A stretch of DNA of 55,965 nucleotides from Acidimicrobiia bacterium (GCA_022827785.1 JAJEIM010000028.1:1-55965), one strand, 5' to 3'. Counted from the stretch's first letter, positions 1 to 8,749 are shown. The notes: generated by a model not told the origin, from the letters alone. Numbers and translations: made by a program.

Positions 1-2
1 TG

Positions 3-842
3 GTGGGCGAGTCGGGCTGCGGCAAGTCCACGGTGGCCCGCTGCGTGGTCGGGCTGATCCGACCCACCGGAGGTCGGGTCATCTACGACGGGACCGATGT
101 CTGGGCCCAGCCGGCCAGGTGGCGCCGCCGCAACTTCGCGCGCCAGGTCGCAATCGTGTTCCAGGATCCCACCTCGAGCCTCAACGCCCGCCTGAAAGTA
201 CGAGACACCCTGGCCGATCCGCTGATCATCCACGGAGTCGGCGACAAGGCGGCACGGGACGCACGAGTGCAAGAGCTGCTCGACATGGTGCACCTGCCCC
301 GGGACGCAGCGGACAAGCTGCCCGCCGAGTTGTCGGGAGGTCAGCGCCAGCGGGTGGCGATCGCCCGCGCCCTCTCGCTGAACCCTTCCCTGCTGGTGGC
401 CGACGAACCGACCTCGGCCCTCGATGTCAGCGTCCAGAACCAGATCCTCAACCTGCTGGCGGAACTCCGCGATGCCCTGAACCTCTCGGTGATCCTGATC
501 AGCCACAACATCCAGGCGGTCTCATGGCTGGTGGACCGGGTGGCGGTGATGTACCTGGGCCGCAAGGTCGAGGAGGGCCCGGTCGCCGAGGTGAGGGACC
601 ACCGTCTCCATCCGTACACCCGGGCTCTGCTCTCGGCCAGCCCGATGATCACGAAGACCAGCGAGCGGATCATCCTCGAAGGAACCCTTCCGAACCCCCG
701 GCACCCTCCGAGCGGATGCCCGTTCACGACCCGTTGCTGGAAGGCCGAAGAGGTCTGCTCGGGCGAGTTCCCACCCGCCGAGATCCCGGTGGAGGGCCAT
801 GAAGTGCATTGTTACTTCCCCGAAGACCCGAACCCCGCCTAG
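3..842 (+). CDS. Oligopeptide/dipeptide ABC transporter ATP-binding protein, 5'-truncated
   Basis: This is the C-terminal 279 residues of a nucleotide-binding subunit of the OppF/DppF type. The reading frame is already inside the Walker A motif (GESGCGKST) at the window edge, so the true start lies upstream. In order one sees the Q-loop region (FQDP, about residue 53), the ABC signature LSGGQRQR (about 110), Walker B ending in ADEPTSALD, the H-loop SHN, and the oligopeptide-transporter C-terminal extension with the cysteine-containing GCPFTTRC. The protein would power import of peptides or similar nickel/oligopeptide-class substrates from the inner face of the membrane. Its permease and binding-protein partners are presumably upstream, outside the window. 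The family call is secure; the substrate is not visible. Confidence 0.9.
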   Translation: MGESGCGKSTVARCVVGLIRPTGGRVIYDGTDVWAQPARWRRRNFARQVAIVFQDPTSSLNARLKVRDTLADPLIIHGVGDKAARDARVQELLDMVHLPRDAADKLPAELSGGQRQRVAIARALSLNPSLLVADEPTSALDVSVQNQILNLLAELRDALNLSVILISHNIQAVSWLVDRVAVMYLGRKVEEGPVAEVRDHRLHPYTRALLSASPMITKTSERIILEGTLPNPRHPPSGCPFTTRCWKAEEVCSGEFPPAEIPVEGHEVHCYFPEDPNPA

Positions 843-866
843 GCATCTCAACAGGAAGGCAAGGAG

Positions 867-1955
867 ATGGATGTCGACCGCCCTCTCATCGTGGCGTCCC
901 GCAGCTTCGAATGGCTCCCGGTCACCATCCCCGACGCCGTCGAGCCCGGGAAAGTCCGGATCCGCACCCTGGTCAGCCTGATCAGCCCCGGCACCGAGCT
1001 TCGCCTCTACCGCGGCGAGCCCATGGTCGAGGAAGTGTGGGACAGCTTCGCCGACATCGACGCCGCCACCACCGAGGGTATGGGAGTGGCGCCCGCCTAC
1101 CGCATCACGGAACGCAACCAACCCTCGGAGGCCAAGTACCCGGTCAACTGCGGGTATAACCTCGTCGGCGAGGTGGTCGAAGTGGGCGAGGGGGTTCGTT
1201 CGCTGGTGGAGGGTGACCGGGTCTTCGCCCTGGCGAGGCACCAACCCGTCTTCGACGCCCGGGAATGGCAGGCCGTCAAGGTGCCTGATGGCGCTTCGAC
1301 CGAAGCCGCCGCCTTCGCTTACCTGCCGACCCTGGGACTGCACGCCCTCCGCCGGGGCGGTTTCACGCCCGGCCTCAACGTGGCGGTGATCGGCCTCGGC
1401 CTGATCGGCTTCGGCGCCGCGCTGGTGGCCGACGCCATCGGCGCCTATCTGGCCTGTCTCGAGATCAGCCATGCCAGGCGCCGGCGGGCGGCGGCCGCCC
1501 TACCCCGAGCGCTGGTCCTCGATCCGACCGAGGACGGCTTCGAGGAGGCGCTTATGGAGCGCTTCCAGCCGTTCGGCATCGACGTGGTGGTCGAAGCGGC
1601 GGTAGGCCCGGCCCCGCTCGACCTGGGCATGCGCATCCTCGACGACCAGGGCCGCATGGTGGCCATCGCCCTGCACCCTGAGGATGTGGGACCTCTCCTC
1701 TCGGCCGACTTCTACAACAAGCAGGCCTCGATCCTCGGAACCAGCAACGCTCCGTACCAGGACCCCGCCGAGCGCCTGACCCGGTTCACGTGCCGGTCCA
1801 ACATCGAGTTCCTGCTCGAACTCCATTCGAAGGGAAGGCTCGCGTTGGAGGCCTTGCACACCGACACCTATCCCGCCACGGAGATAGATGTCGCCTTCGC
1901 AGATCTCGACGCCGCCGAACGCGACATGATCGGCGTCCTACTCGACTGGCGCTGA
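867..1955 (+). CDS. Zinc-independent MDR-family dehydrogenase
   Basis: A 362-residue medium-chain dehydrogenase/reductase. It starts 24 bases after the ABC gene, with AAGGAG just ahead of the ATG, so it may be co-transcribed. The N-terminal catalytic fold is recognisable (SLISPGTEL, then CGYNLVGEVVEVG and GDRVFAL), followed by the Rossmann segment VAVIGLGLIGFGAALVA. The cysteine clusters that bind catalytic and structural zinc in classical alcohol dehydrogenases are absent. The closest pattern I recall is the group annotated as zinc-binding dehydrogenases related to BchC and L-iditol dehydrogenase, many of which lack metal. The substrate is unknown; an oxidised catabolic intermediate handled with NAD(P) is the reasonable guess. 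Confidence 0.75.
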   Translation: MDVDRPLIVASRSFEWLPVTIPDAVEPGKVRIRTLVSLISPGTELRLYRGEPMVEEVWDSFADIDAATTEGMGVAPAYRITERNQPSEAKYPVNCGYNLVGEVVEVGEGVRSLVEGDRVFALARHQPVFDAREWQAVKVPDGASTEAAAFAYLPTLGLHALRRGGFTPGLNVAVIGLGLIGFGAALVADAIGAYLACLEISHARRRRAAAALPRALVLDPTEDGFEEALMERFQPFGIDVVVEAAVGPAPLDLGMRILDDQGRMVAIALHPEDVGPLLSADFYNKQASILGTSNAPYQDPAERLTRFTCRSNIEFLLELHSKGRLALEALHTDTYPATEIDVAFADLDAAERDMIGVLLDWR

Positions 1956-2039
1956 ACCCTCAACTCGGCCTTCGTACGTGCTCTGGCTCCGGTTGCCGGT
2001 ATGCCGGTCGTCCGTCAGCGTCATCCGGGGGATGGGCGG

Positions 2040-3059
2040 TCAGGAGTCCGCCCAGGCGAGGAGGCGGCGGGGGGTGTCGATCATCCAGATGTCCAGCAGT
2101 TCCCGGTCGATGCCCATCTGGTCCATGAGCCGGGGAACGATGGTCGGGATGTAGGCGTACCCGTAACCCCCATGGGAGGTGAACTGCACCCTGGTGCACA
2201 CGTCGTGGCTGATGAGCACCCGATCGGCATAGCCCCTCTCCGACCAGTCCGCCAGTACCGCCAGCCGTTGCGGGTCGGTCGGGCAGTGGACGTAATGATC
2301 GACCGGTAGCCAGACCGAGCCGAAGAAGTCGAACTCCACGCTGATGCCCCGATCCATCGCCCGCTCGTGCCACGTGAGATCGCGGATGTCGAAGTCCATG
2401 TGACAGAACGCGGTCTTCTCATAGATCGGCTCGTATTCATCGAACACCGCCAGCGCGTCGGCCGCCACCGGCACGTTCATCAGATGCACCCAGAGAGGCG
2501 CGCCCGTGGCGCGCTGAGCCAGGACCGCCGCCTCCAGAACCTTCAACTCGGCGGGACGCACCGGCTCGAAGAGCCCGATCTCCCCGATCACGCCGGTACG
2601 GATCCCGGTGTCGCCGATCCCTTCCGTCAGTTCCCGGACCATGAGCTCGGCCAGCTCCTCCCGGGACGCCTCGAGGGCCCACGGGCGCTGGTGATGGGCC
2701 AGATACTGGCCGGTTCCCGATATCACGTTGACGCCCGTGAACTCGGATACCTCGACCATCCGTTCGGGGTTCCTGCCGATTGGCTCGGTGGTCAACTCGA
2801 CCAGCGTGTCGATGCCGGCATCGGCCGCCTTCTTCAACTCCAGCGCCTGCCCGCAGCTGCTGTCGAGGTGGATGTTGTTGGCGTTGGTCATCAGGTCCGA
2901 GCGGATCTCGCCCAGCCGGTCGATCGTGATGGGCCGGTAGGACTCCTCGCCCGCTGCCGGATAGGCATAGGTCATGGTGGCGAAGAGATGCTCGTGGGGA
3001 AGCGTACGACCGATCCGGTCGGCCGGAACGAGGCCGGTGACCGTCACTGCGTTCATCAT
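2040..3059 (-). CDS. Phosphotriesterase-family metal-dependent hydrolase
   Basis: A 339-residue amidohydrolase-superfamily protein of the phosphotriesterase-related group. The first metal motif is His22-x-His24 (LPHEHLF). The bridging position reads VIGEIGL, with glutamate where true phosphotriesterase has a carbamylated lysine. Later metal histidines lie in the HLMNV and CHMDF segments, and the final aspartate is in the SHDVC segment. AGGAGG lies 7 bases before the ATG at 3059. Members of this branch are usually lactonases or esterases, not organophosphatases. The downstream SDR, 54 bases away on the upstream side of the same strand, could be a partner in one small operon. Confidence 0.8.
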   Translation of the reverse strand: MMNAVTVTGLVPADRIGRTLPHEHLFATMTYAYPAAGEESYRPITIDRLGEIRSDLMTNANNIHLDSSCGQALELKKAADAGIDTLVELTTEPIGRNPERMVEVSEFTGVNVISGTGQYLAHHQRPWALEASREELAELMVRELTEGIGDTGIRTGVIGEIGLFEPVRPAELKVLEAAVLAQRATGAPLWVHLMNVPVAADALAVFDEYEPIYEKTAFCHMDFDIRDLTWHERAMDRGISVEFDFFGSVWLPVDHYVHCPTDPQRLAVLADWSERGYADRVLISHDVCTRVQFTSHGGYGYAYIPTIVPRLMDQMGIDRELLDIWMIDTPRRLLAWADS

Positions 3060-3113
3060 GTCTGAACCTCCTGCTGTGGTCGGCTTTCCGTGGACCGATG
3101 AGGGCCGTCCCTT

Positions 3114-3881
3114 TCACACGTCCGGCCGGACCGCCCCGTTCACACCGCTCAGGCCGCCGTCGAGAGCCAGCACCGCTCCGGTCATGAATCCCGACGCGTC
3201 GGAGCACAGGTAGCTGACCAGGTGCGCCACCTCCTCGGGCGCGCCGGCCCGGCCGGCGGGCAGCACCTCGTAGTAGGCCGGATCGGGCGGCGTGTCGGAC
3301 AGCATGGGAGTGTCTATGGCCCCCGGCGCGATCGTGTTGACGGTGATCCCGTAGGGACCGAGTTCGGCGGCCAGCGCCCGTCCTAGGCCTTCGATGCCCG
3401 CCTTGCCCGCGCAGTAGGCGGCGTGGCCGGCTATGACGGCGCCGGCCCCGATCGAGGACCACAGGATGATCCGCCCCCCGCGGCCTTCCTCGATCATCTG
3501 GCGGGTGGCGGCGCTCGCGCAGTGGACGACCCCCATCAGGTTCACGTCGAAGATCCGGGCGGTCTCATCGGGATCGCGGAGATGGGAGAGCACCCCCGGC
3601 GGGTAGATCGCCGCCGCCGCGGCCAGCACGTAAGCCCGGCCCAGGTCGGCCTCGATCTCGGCGAATGCCGCCGCGACGGCTCCCGCATCGGACACGTCCA
3701 CCTCGAGTCCCCGGCAGCGGACCCCGGTATCCGATATCTCGTCCACCAGACTGGCAAGCCCTCCGGCGTCGACATCGAGCGCGGCCACCAGGGCGCCCTC
3801 TCCGGCCAACCGCAGGGACGTAGCGCGGCCCTGACCCGATGCGGCGCCCGTGACGACCGCTACCCGCCCCGAAACTCCCAT
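3114..3881 (-). CDS. Short-chain dehydrogenase/reductase
   Basis: A 255-residue classical SDR. The cofactor motif TGAASGQG sits at residues 11-18, the NVNLMG-type helix and catalytic serine (WSSIGAG) follow, and the active site YxxxK reads YCAGK. The C-terminal FMTGAVLALDGG block is typical of 3-oxoacyl-reductase-like members. I chose the ATG at 3881 because a longer in-frame start adds 26 residues of unrelated sequence, while this one has GGAG upstream and begins directly at the Rossmann strand. It is transcribed ahead of the phosphotriesterase-like gene. The substrate is unknown; oxidation of a secondary alcohol or lactone-derived product is plausible. Confidence 0.9.
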   Translation of the reverse strand: MGVSGRVAVVTGAASGQGRATSLRLAGEGALVAALDVDAGGLASLVDEISDTGVRCRGLEVDVSDAGAVAAAFAEIEADLGRAYVLAAAAAIYPPGVLSHLRDPDETARIFDVNLMGVVHCASAATRQMIEEGRGGRIILWSSIGAGAVIAGHAAYCAGKAGIEGLGRALAAELGPYGITVNTIAPGAIDTPMLSDTPPDPAYYEVLPAGRAGAPEEVAHLVSYLCSDASGFMTGAVLALDGGLSGVNGAVRPDV

Positions 3882-4006
3882 GGTCGCTCTCCTTGCCTCC
3901 CGCCAGCCTAACCCTGGCGGCGAGCGGTGCGGGCCACCAAGTGGCTGACCACCGGCCACTGGTATCCTCCCCGGAGCACCCAGCCGTCAATATCTTGGGA
4001 GTTCGC

Positions 4007-4828
4007 GTGCCGGTAGATTTGGAGAGTTCGTCCACCACCGCGCTGGTCGAGGTCGCGTTCAGCGTGGGGTTCGAGGAACTCCATCGCATGCTGCGTTACG
4101 AACTGGACGACCTCCGGGACCAGAAGTACGCCCGGTTCCCCAACGACGAGGAGAAGGCACCCCACAAGCCGTTCATCGAGGCACCGGACGGTGTCTTGGT
4201 CGCCCTTCCGTCCGCTAGTCCGATAACGAACATCCGCCGGTGGTTCAGCAGCGAGGACGGGAGCGGGCTGGTACAGGTCCAGCGCAACTGGTTCGCCCGC
4301 AACTGGCGGGTGACCCGCCCGGACACCAGCAACGGGGCGGTCATCCCCTATCCGGGCTATGCCTCGCTGCGCTCGGACTTCGCGGAGTCCCTGCAGGGTC
4401 TGATCGACTTCGCTGACGCCACCGGCTTGGGCGAGTTCAAGCCACTCCAGTGCGAGATCTCCTACCGCTTCCAGCTGCCGGCGGAGGGTCTCTGGAACGG
4501 TCCGGGCGAGTTGGACCGGGTCGCGGGCATGTTCTCCGCAAACCGTGGCTCGTACCTGCCGGACATGGAGGCGATGCGGATCATCACCCAGTACGCGATG
4601 GCGGACGAGGCGGGGAAGCGCCGGGGACGCCTGTACGGGAGGCTCGAGACCGGCGCCGCAGAGGATGGATCGCACTTCCTGATCCTGACGATGTTCGCCC
4701 GCGGGACACCCGGCGGCCATCGCCCCGAGGACGTGTACTCCTTCCAGGACGAAGGGCAGCAGTGGATCGTGAACGGACTCCGTGAACTCCTGACGCCGGA
4801 GGCTCTGGCCTGGTACGACCTGGGTTGA
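4007..4828 (+). CDS. TIGR04255-like protein of unknown function
   Basis: A 273-residue soluble protein. The start at GTG 4007 is preceded by GGGAG and removes a 38-residue extension that does not look coding. The start of the domain (VEVAFSV, then the central GLVQVQRNWFARNW and YPGYASLRSDF segments) resembles the sporadically distributed TIGR04255 family, which has no established function and usually measures 240-280 residues. The frame diverges from the SDR and ends 78 bases before the dimethylformamidase gene on the same strand. No catalytic motif, signal peptide or membrane segment is visible. Family assignment is from recalled pattern and should be tested with the TIGR04255 model. Confidence 0.6.
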   Translation: MPVDLESSSTTALVEVAFSVGFEELHRMLRYELDDLRDQKYARFPNDEEKAPHKPFIEAPDGVLVALPSASPITNIRRWFSSEDGSGLVQVQRNWFARNWRVTRPDTSNGAVIPYPGYASLRSDFAESLQGLIDFADATGLGEFKPLQCEISYRFQLPAEGLWNGPGELDRVAGMFSANRGSYLPDMEAMRIITQYAMADEAGKRRGRLYGRLETGAAEDGSHFLILTMFARGTPGGHRPEDVYSFQDEGQQWIVNGLRELLTPEALAWYDLG

Positions 4829-4906
4829 GGCTCCCCTGACCCCGGATCCCGGTCTGCCCCGGGCTGCGTCCTATCCTGGTTCCGACCATGGTTCAGGAGG
4901 TTATAA

Positions 4907-7162
4907 GTGGAGATCGTAGGTTACGCGGACAGGCTGAGAGCCCAGCCCGGCGAGACGGTGAGCTTCAAGGTCAGTTGCCGGGCACCGAGCTTCCGGGCCC
5001 AGCTGGTCCGCCTCATCCACGGCGACGACAACCCGGACGGACCGGGATCCAAGATCGACGACCTCGACTCGGCGGCCAACGGCGAGTACCCGGGGAGGAT
5101 CCAGGAACTCCATCCCGGCTCGTTCGTCGCGGTACCCGACGATCCCCGCCTCCAGCCGGGCGGGAGCTTCACCATCCAGGCATGGATCTACCCGACCACT
5201 GTGGGAAAGGGTCCGCAAGGGGTGGTCACCAAGTGGGACTGCAACGCGGGCATCGGCTACGGGCTGTTCGTGGACGGTGAGGGCGCCGTGTCCCTCCGGG
5301 TCGGCAACGGCGAGACCGTCGAGACGGTCAGCACCGGAGTGGCCATGCGGGATGCCAAGTGGTACTTCGCGGCCGGTGTCTACGACGCGGACGAAGGTTC
5401 GATGCGCGTCTACCAGACCCCGCTGGACCACTGGCCACTGATGGACACGGCGGCGGAGGCAAAGGCAACGGCCACGGTGGGGCCGGGTCGGTCCGGCACC
5501 GGCCTGCTCATCGGCGGGTGCAGCCTCGGTCCGGAGAACGTCCCGGGCACGATCGGCGGCCTCTACAACGGCAAGATCGACAACCCGACTGTCATCGGGC
5601 GTGCGCTGGGACGGGACGAGATCGCCGCGCTGCGAGAGGACCGCTCGTCCCTGGCCGGGGATGCGGACCTGATCGCTGCCTGGGACTTCGGCCGCGACTT
5701 CGCCACCGCCACGGTGACCGACAGTTCCCCCAACGGACTCCACGGGGAAGCGATCAACATGCCGGTCCGGGCCGTCACCGGTCACAACTGGACCGGGCGG
5801 GAGGTGGTTTACCACAGAGCGCCCGAGCAGTACGCGGCCATCCGTTTCAACGACGACGACCTCGACGACGCCCGGTGGGAGACCGACTTCCAGTACGTGG
5901 TGCCCGAGGACCTGAAGAGCGCCATGTACGCCTTCCGGCTCACAACCGACGACGCCGAGGACTACATCCCGTTCGCGGCCAGGCCCAGGACCGGGGCGCC
6001 GACCGCTCGGATCGCTTTCCTGCTCGGCACCTACACCTTCCTGGCCTATGCCAACGAGCACCTGGCCAACAACCCGGTCCTCATCGAGTATCTCGACGGC
6101 AAGGGAGTGGACGTCCCGTTCCCGGTCCTCCCGCACGAGCACTACATGGTCGAGAACAAGTTGGGCGGCCTCTACGACCTGCACACCGACGGGAGCGGCA
6201 TCTGCTACTCGTCGAGCCGCAAGCCCATCCTCAACTTCCGGCCCAACAACAAGCAACGGACGATCGGCGAGGGTATGGGCGGGCCGGTGTTGCTGTCCGC
6301 CGACCTCCACCAGATGGACTGGATGGAGAGCCGGGGGTTCGATTTCGACCTGATCACCGACGAGGACGTGCACTTCGATGGCTTGGATCTGCTGTCCGGA
6401 TACAACGTGGTGGTCTCGGACGCCCATCCCGAGTACTGGACCGAGGACATGCTCATCGCCCTGGAGGCCTACCTCAACGCCGGCGGCCGTTTCATGTACC
6501 TGGGAGGCAACGGCCTCTACTGGATCACCTCGGTCGATCCCGAGCGCCCCCATGTCATAGAGGTGCGCCGCTGGAACGGCACCGGGTCATGGCGAACCGA
6601 CCACGCGGAGAGCCATCACAGCACCACCGGGGAGCCAGGCGGCCTGTGGAGGTTCCGCGGCTGGGCGCCCCAGCGTCTGGTGGGAGTGGGCATGACCGCC
6701 CAGGGCGGGAGCGGGATCAACTCGGCTTACCGCCGCCTTCCGGACAGCTTCGATCCGAGGGCTGCCTTCATCTTCGAGGGAATCGGCGATGACGAACTGA
6801 TCGGCGACTTCGACACCCTCAACCTGGGATGGGGTGCGGCCGGCTACGAGATGGACCGGGCCGACCCCGCGCTGGGAACCCCACCTCACGCCCTGGTCGT
6901 GGCGACCGCGACCGACTTCGACGACACCTTCCATCATGTCGTGGAGGAGGTCATGCACATGAACTCCGAGCAGACCGGCACCACCAACGATCAGGTGCGG
7001 GCCGACATGGTGCTCTTCGAGTACCCCAACGGCGGGGCCGTCTTCACCACCGGTTCGATCGCCTGGAGCGCCTGCCTGTCCTACAACGACTACGACAACA
7101 ACGTGTCGCGCATCACCGCCAACGTGCTACGGAAGTTCGCCTCTGACGACCCCCTCCCCTGA
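4907..7162 (+). CDS. dmfA2: N,N-dimethylformamidase large (beta) subunit
   Basis: A 751-residue protein matching the large subunit of N,N-dimethylformamidase, which cleaves dimethylformamide to dimethylamine and formate. It begins at GTG 4907 behind a perfect AGGAGG. The N-terminal third holds a LamG/concanavalin-like segment (SFTIQAWIYPT, then LIGGCSLG), as in known DMFases (about 760 residues). The C-terminal glutamine-amidotransferase-like part carries DAHPEYW; its Glu509 is the natural counterpart of the carboxylate ligand of the 2-Tyr-1-Glu iron centre described for the Paracoccus enzyme. The small subunit of about 130 residues is not found next to it. The substrate may be another N-substituted formamide. 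Confidence 0.85.
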   Translation: MEIVGYADRLRAQPGETVSFKVSCRAPSFRAQLVRLIHGDDNPDGPGSKIDDLDSAANGEYPGRIQELHPGSFVAVPDDPRLQPGGSFTIQAWIYPTTVGKGPQGVVTKWDCNAGIGYGLFVDGEGAVSLRVGNGETVETVSTGVAMRDAKWYFAAGVYDADEGSMRVYQTPLDHWPLMDTAAEAKATATVGPGRSGTGLLIGGCSLGPENVPGTIGGLYNGKIDNPTVIGRALGRDEIAALREDRSSLAGDADLIAAWDFGRDFATATVTDSSPNGLHGEAINMPVRAVTGHNWTGREVVYHRAPEQYAAIRFNDDDLDDARWETDFQYVVPEDLKSAMYAFRLTTDDAEDYIPFAARPRTGAPTARIAFLLGTYTFLAYANEHLANNPVLIEYLDGKGVDVPFPVLPHEHYMVENKLGGLYDLHTDGSGICYSSSRKPILNFRPNNKQRTIGEGMGGPVLLSADLHQMDWMESRGFDFDLITDEDVHFDGLDLLSGYNVVVSDAHPEYWTEDMLIALEAYLNAGGRFMYLGGNGLYWITSVDPERPHVIEVRRWNGTGSWRTDHAESHHSTTGEPGGLWRFRGWAPQRLVGVGMTAQGGSGINSAYRRLPDSFDPRAAFIFEGIGDDELIGDFDTLNLGWGAAGYEMDRADPALGTPPHALVVATATDFDDTFHHVVEEVMHMNSEQTGTTNDQVRADMVLFEYPNGGAVFTTGSIAWSACLSYNDYDNNVSRITANVLRKFASDDPLP

Positions 7163-7247
7163 ACGTGTACCGGGCCGCTTGACCGGCACCGCGACAGCCG
7201 AACACGCCAACGCTCGGTTCACCAACTCGCGGCGGGACACTCCCCCT

Positions 7248-7277
7248 AGGGATCCCAACTCTTTCGTAAGGGTCCCT
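7248..7277. other. Imperfect stem-loop downstream of dmfA2
   Basis: AGGGATCC (7248-7255) pairs with GGGTCCCT (7270-7277) through eight pairs including one G-T wobble, closing a 14-base loop, about 85 bases after the dmfA2 stop. No T-run follows, so it does not look like a standard intrinsic terminator. It could still end or process the transcript. It is the only structure I see in the first half of the 307-base gap at 7163-7469; the second half holds the 23-bp repeat array. Confidence 0.35.
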
Positions 7278-7373
7278 CATTGATAATCCCCGCCAGTTCA
7301 AGTCCGAAGACCGGGACGAGGCAGTGCTCACACCCGCCGACACGAGACCAACCCGTTCTCCACTACCTGATCG

Positions 7374-7432
7374 GCTAATCGTGTAACAACTCCTAGGCCA
7401 TTCATGTAAGATACAGCTAGCCAATCGTGTAA
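7374..7432 (+). repeat. Three direct 13-bp repeats at exact 23-bp spacing
   Basis: The motif GCYAWTCRTGTAA occurs at 7374-7386, 7397-7409 and 7420-7432, with starts exactly 23 bp apart. Copies 1 and 3 differ at one position; copy 2 differs slightly more. A spacing of 23 bp is a little over two helical turns, so bound proteins would lie on roughly one face. The array is AT-richer than its surroundings and ends 37 bases before the start of the AAA/DUF4143 gene. It overlaps a candidate promoter, which suggests an operator. Confidence 0.75.
7384..7412 (+). promoter_or_regulatory. Candidate promoter inside the 23-bp repeat array
   Basis: TAAGAT at 7407-7412 fits a -10 box. TAACAA-like sequence at 7384-7389 lies 17 bases upstream in the -35 position but is a poor match. 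Transcription would begin near 7419. Repeat 1 then covers the -35 region, repeat 2 the -10 region and repeat 3 the start point, the arrangement expected of a repressor-controlled promoter for the downstream ATPase gene. Confidence 0.35.
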
Positions 7433-7469
7433 ACCGGCTGGAAAGTTCGAGGAGAGAGGTGGCTCGGCC

Positions 7470-8744
7470 GTGGCGGATCGGATCGTACGTCGGCTCGAGG
7501 AGATCGTCCGGCTCCGCATGAACGAGATTCCGGTGGTGCTGGTACTGGGACCTCGTTCCGGTGGCAAGACCACTCTGCTTCAGACACTGGCTTCGTCAAC
7601 GGGGGTGGACATGATTGATCTCGACGATCCCATCACCCGAGCGGCGGGCCGGGATGATCCACGGCTTCTGGTGACCGGTCCCCGACCCATCCTCATCGAT
7701 GAGTACCAGCATGTTCCCGACCTGCTCGGCGCCATCAAGAACCAACTCAACCAAGACGGATCACCCGGACAATTCGTCCTCACCGGCTCCACGGTGAGCG
7801 CCGCGGTCCTTCCCGAGATGTCGCGGTTTCTGACCGGTCGCCTCTACCGGCTGCCGCTGTTTCCCTTCTCCCAGGGTGAGATGGTCGGTGTCCGAGAGAA
7901 CCTGGTCGAGAGGCTGTTTGACGATCCGGGAGCCCTGCATGACGGGTACCGCTCGTTCACGACCCGCGAGCAGTACATAGAACGGGTGGTGGGTGGGGGC
8001 TTCCCGCCGATCCTCGGAATGGCGCCGGCCGCGAGAGAAAGGTGGTTCGACAATTACGTAGGCCTGGCCCTCGAACGCATCTCCGACGAACTCTCGCGTA
8101 TCCGCGACGCAGATGCCCTCGACCGGCTCTTCCGCAGGCTTGCCTCCCAAACCGGCCAGGTGCTCAATATCACCTCCGCCGGTGAGATGGCAGGGCTGAG
8201 ACAGAAGACCGCCCACAACTACGCCGGACTCCTGGAGGCTGCCTTTCTGATCCGCCGGCTCCCGGCTTGGGGTACGACACTGCGGGCCAGGATCACCAGG
8301 CACCCGAAGCTACACATCGTGGATTCAGGAGTGGCGGCGCGCCTCCTCGGCCTGTCGGCGGATCGACTAGGACGGCGCGAGCCGACCGCCTTGCAGCAGT
8401 TCGGCCATCTCATCGAGACCTTCGCGGTCGGCGAGGTACTGAAGCAGGTCTCGTGGATGGATCACACGCCGACTGTGGGGCACTGGCGCACGCGGGGTGG
8501 CTCCGAAGTGGACCTCGTGGTCGAGCAAGGGGACGGTTCGGTCGCCGCCTTCGAAGTCAAGGCGGGTGGTGGATGGTCCAGAGGGAGCGGGCGCGGGTTG
8601 CGCACGCTGCGCGACGAACTCGGCGACCGGTTCAGGGTCGGGGTCGTGTTCCATACGGGCGAGTGGACCAGCCGGCCCGAAGACCGCATCCTGGCGATGC
8701 CGATCGACCGCCTCTGGACGGTGGACAGCAGCCGTGTAGCGTGA
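7470..8744 (+). CDS. AAA ATPase with DUF4143 domain
   Basis: A 424-residue member of the AAA_14/DUF4143 family. Walker A is GPRSGGKTT (residues 27-35), Walker B is ILIDEYQ (about 74-80) and a sensor-like LTGST lies at about 104-108. The middle part is predicted helical and wHTH-like. The C-terminal DUF4143 part contains SEVDLVV followed by AFEVKAG, an arrangement resembling the D...ExK core of PD-(D/E)XK nucleases. The start is GTG 7470. The family is abundant, sporadically distributed, and of uncertain role; some members sit near toxin-antitoxin or defence genes. Here it stands alone with its own repeat-bearing promoter between metabolic genes, consistent with an acquired cassette. Confidence 0.85.
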   Translation: MADRIVRRLEEIVRLRMNEIPVVLVLGPRSGGKTTLLQTLASSTGVDMIDLDDPITRAAGRDDPRLLVTGPRPILIDEYQHVPDLLGAIKNQLNQDGSPGQFVLTGSTVSAAVLPEMSRFLTGRLYRLPLFPFSQGEMVGVRENLVERLFDDPGALHDGYRSFTTREQYIERVVGGGFPPILGMAPAARERWFDNYVGLALERISDELSRIRDADALDRLFRRLASQTGQVLNITSAGEMAGLRQKTAHNYAGLLEAAFLIRRLPAWGTTLRARITRHPKLHIVDSGVAARLLGLSADRLGRREPTALQQFGHLIETFAVGEVLKQVSWMDHTPTVGHWRTRGGSEVDLVVEQGDGSVAAFEVKAGGGWSRGSGRGLRTLRDELGDRFRVGVVFHTGEWTSRPEDRILAMPIDRLWTVDSSRVA

Positions 8745-8749
8745 GGTCC

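Noticed and set aside
522-1472. Minus-strand open frame spanning the ABC gene end and the MDR gene
   Set aside because: It crosses two genes with clear domains on the other strand and carries no family motif.
4901-6553. Very long open frame antisense to the dimethylformamidase gene
   Set aside because: It is the usual GC-rich mirror frame: its composition follows the codon pattern of the sense gene, it has no recognisable domain, and the sense frame is a clear DMFase with a perfect Shine-Dalgarno.
7248-7277. Intrinsic terminator after dmfA2
   Set aside because: The stem is short with a wobble pair, the loop is long and there is no T-run; listed only as a stem-loop.
8267-8749. N-terminal extension of the CocE-type hydrolase, in frame for over 150 codons
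   Set aside because: It overlaps the AAA/DUF4143 coding region in another frame, has no homology, and the hydrolase domain begins just after GTG 8741/8750.
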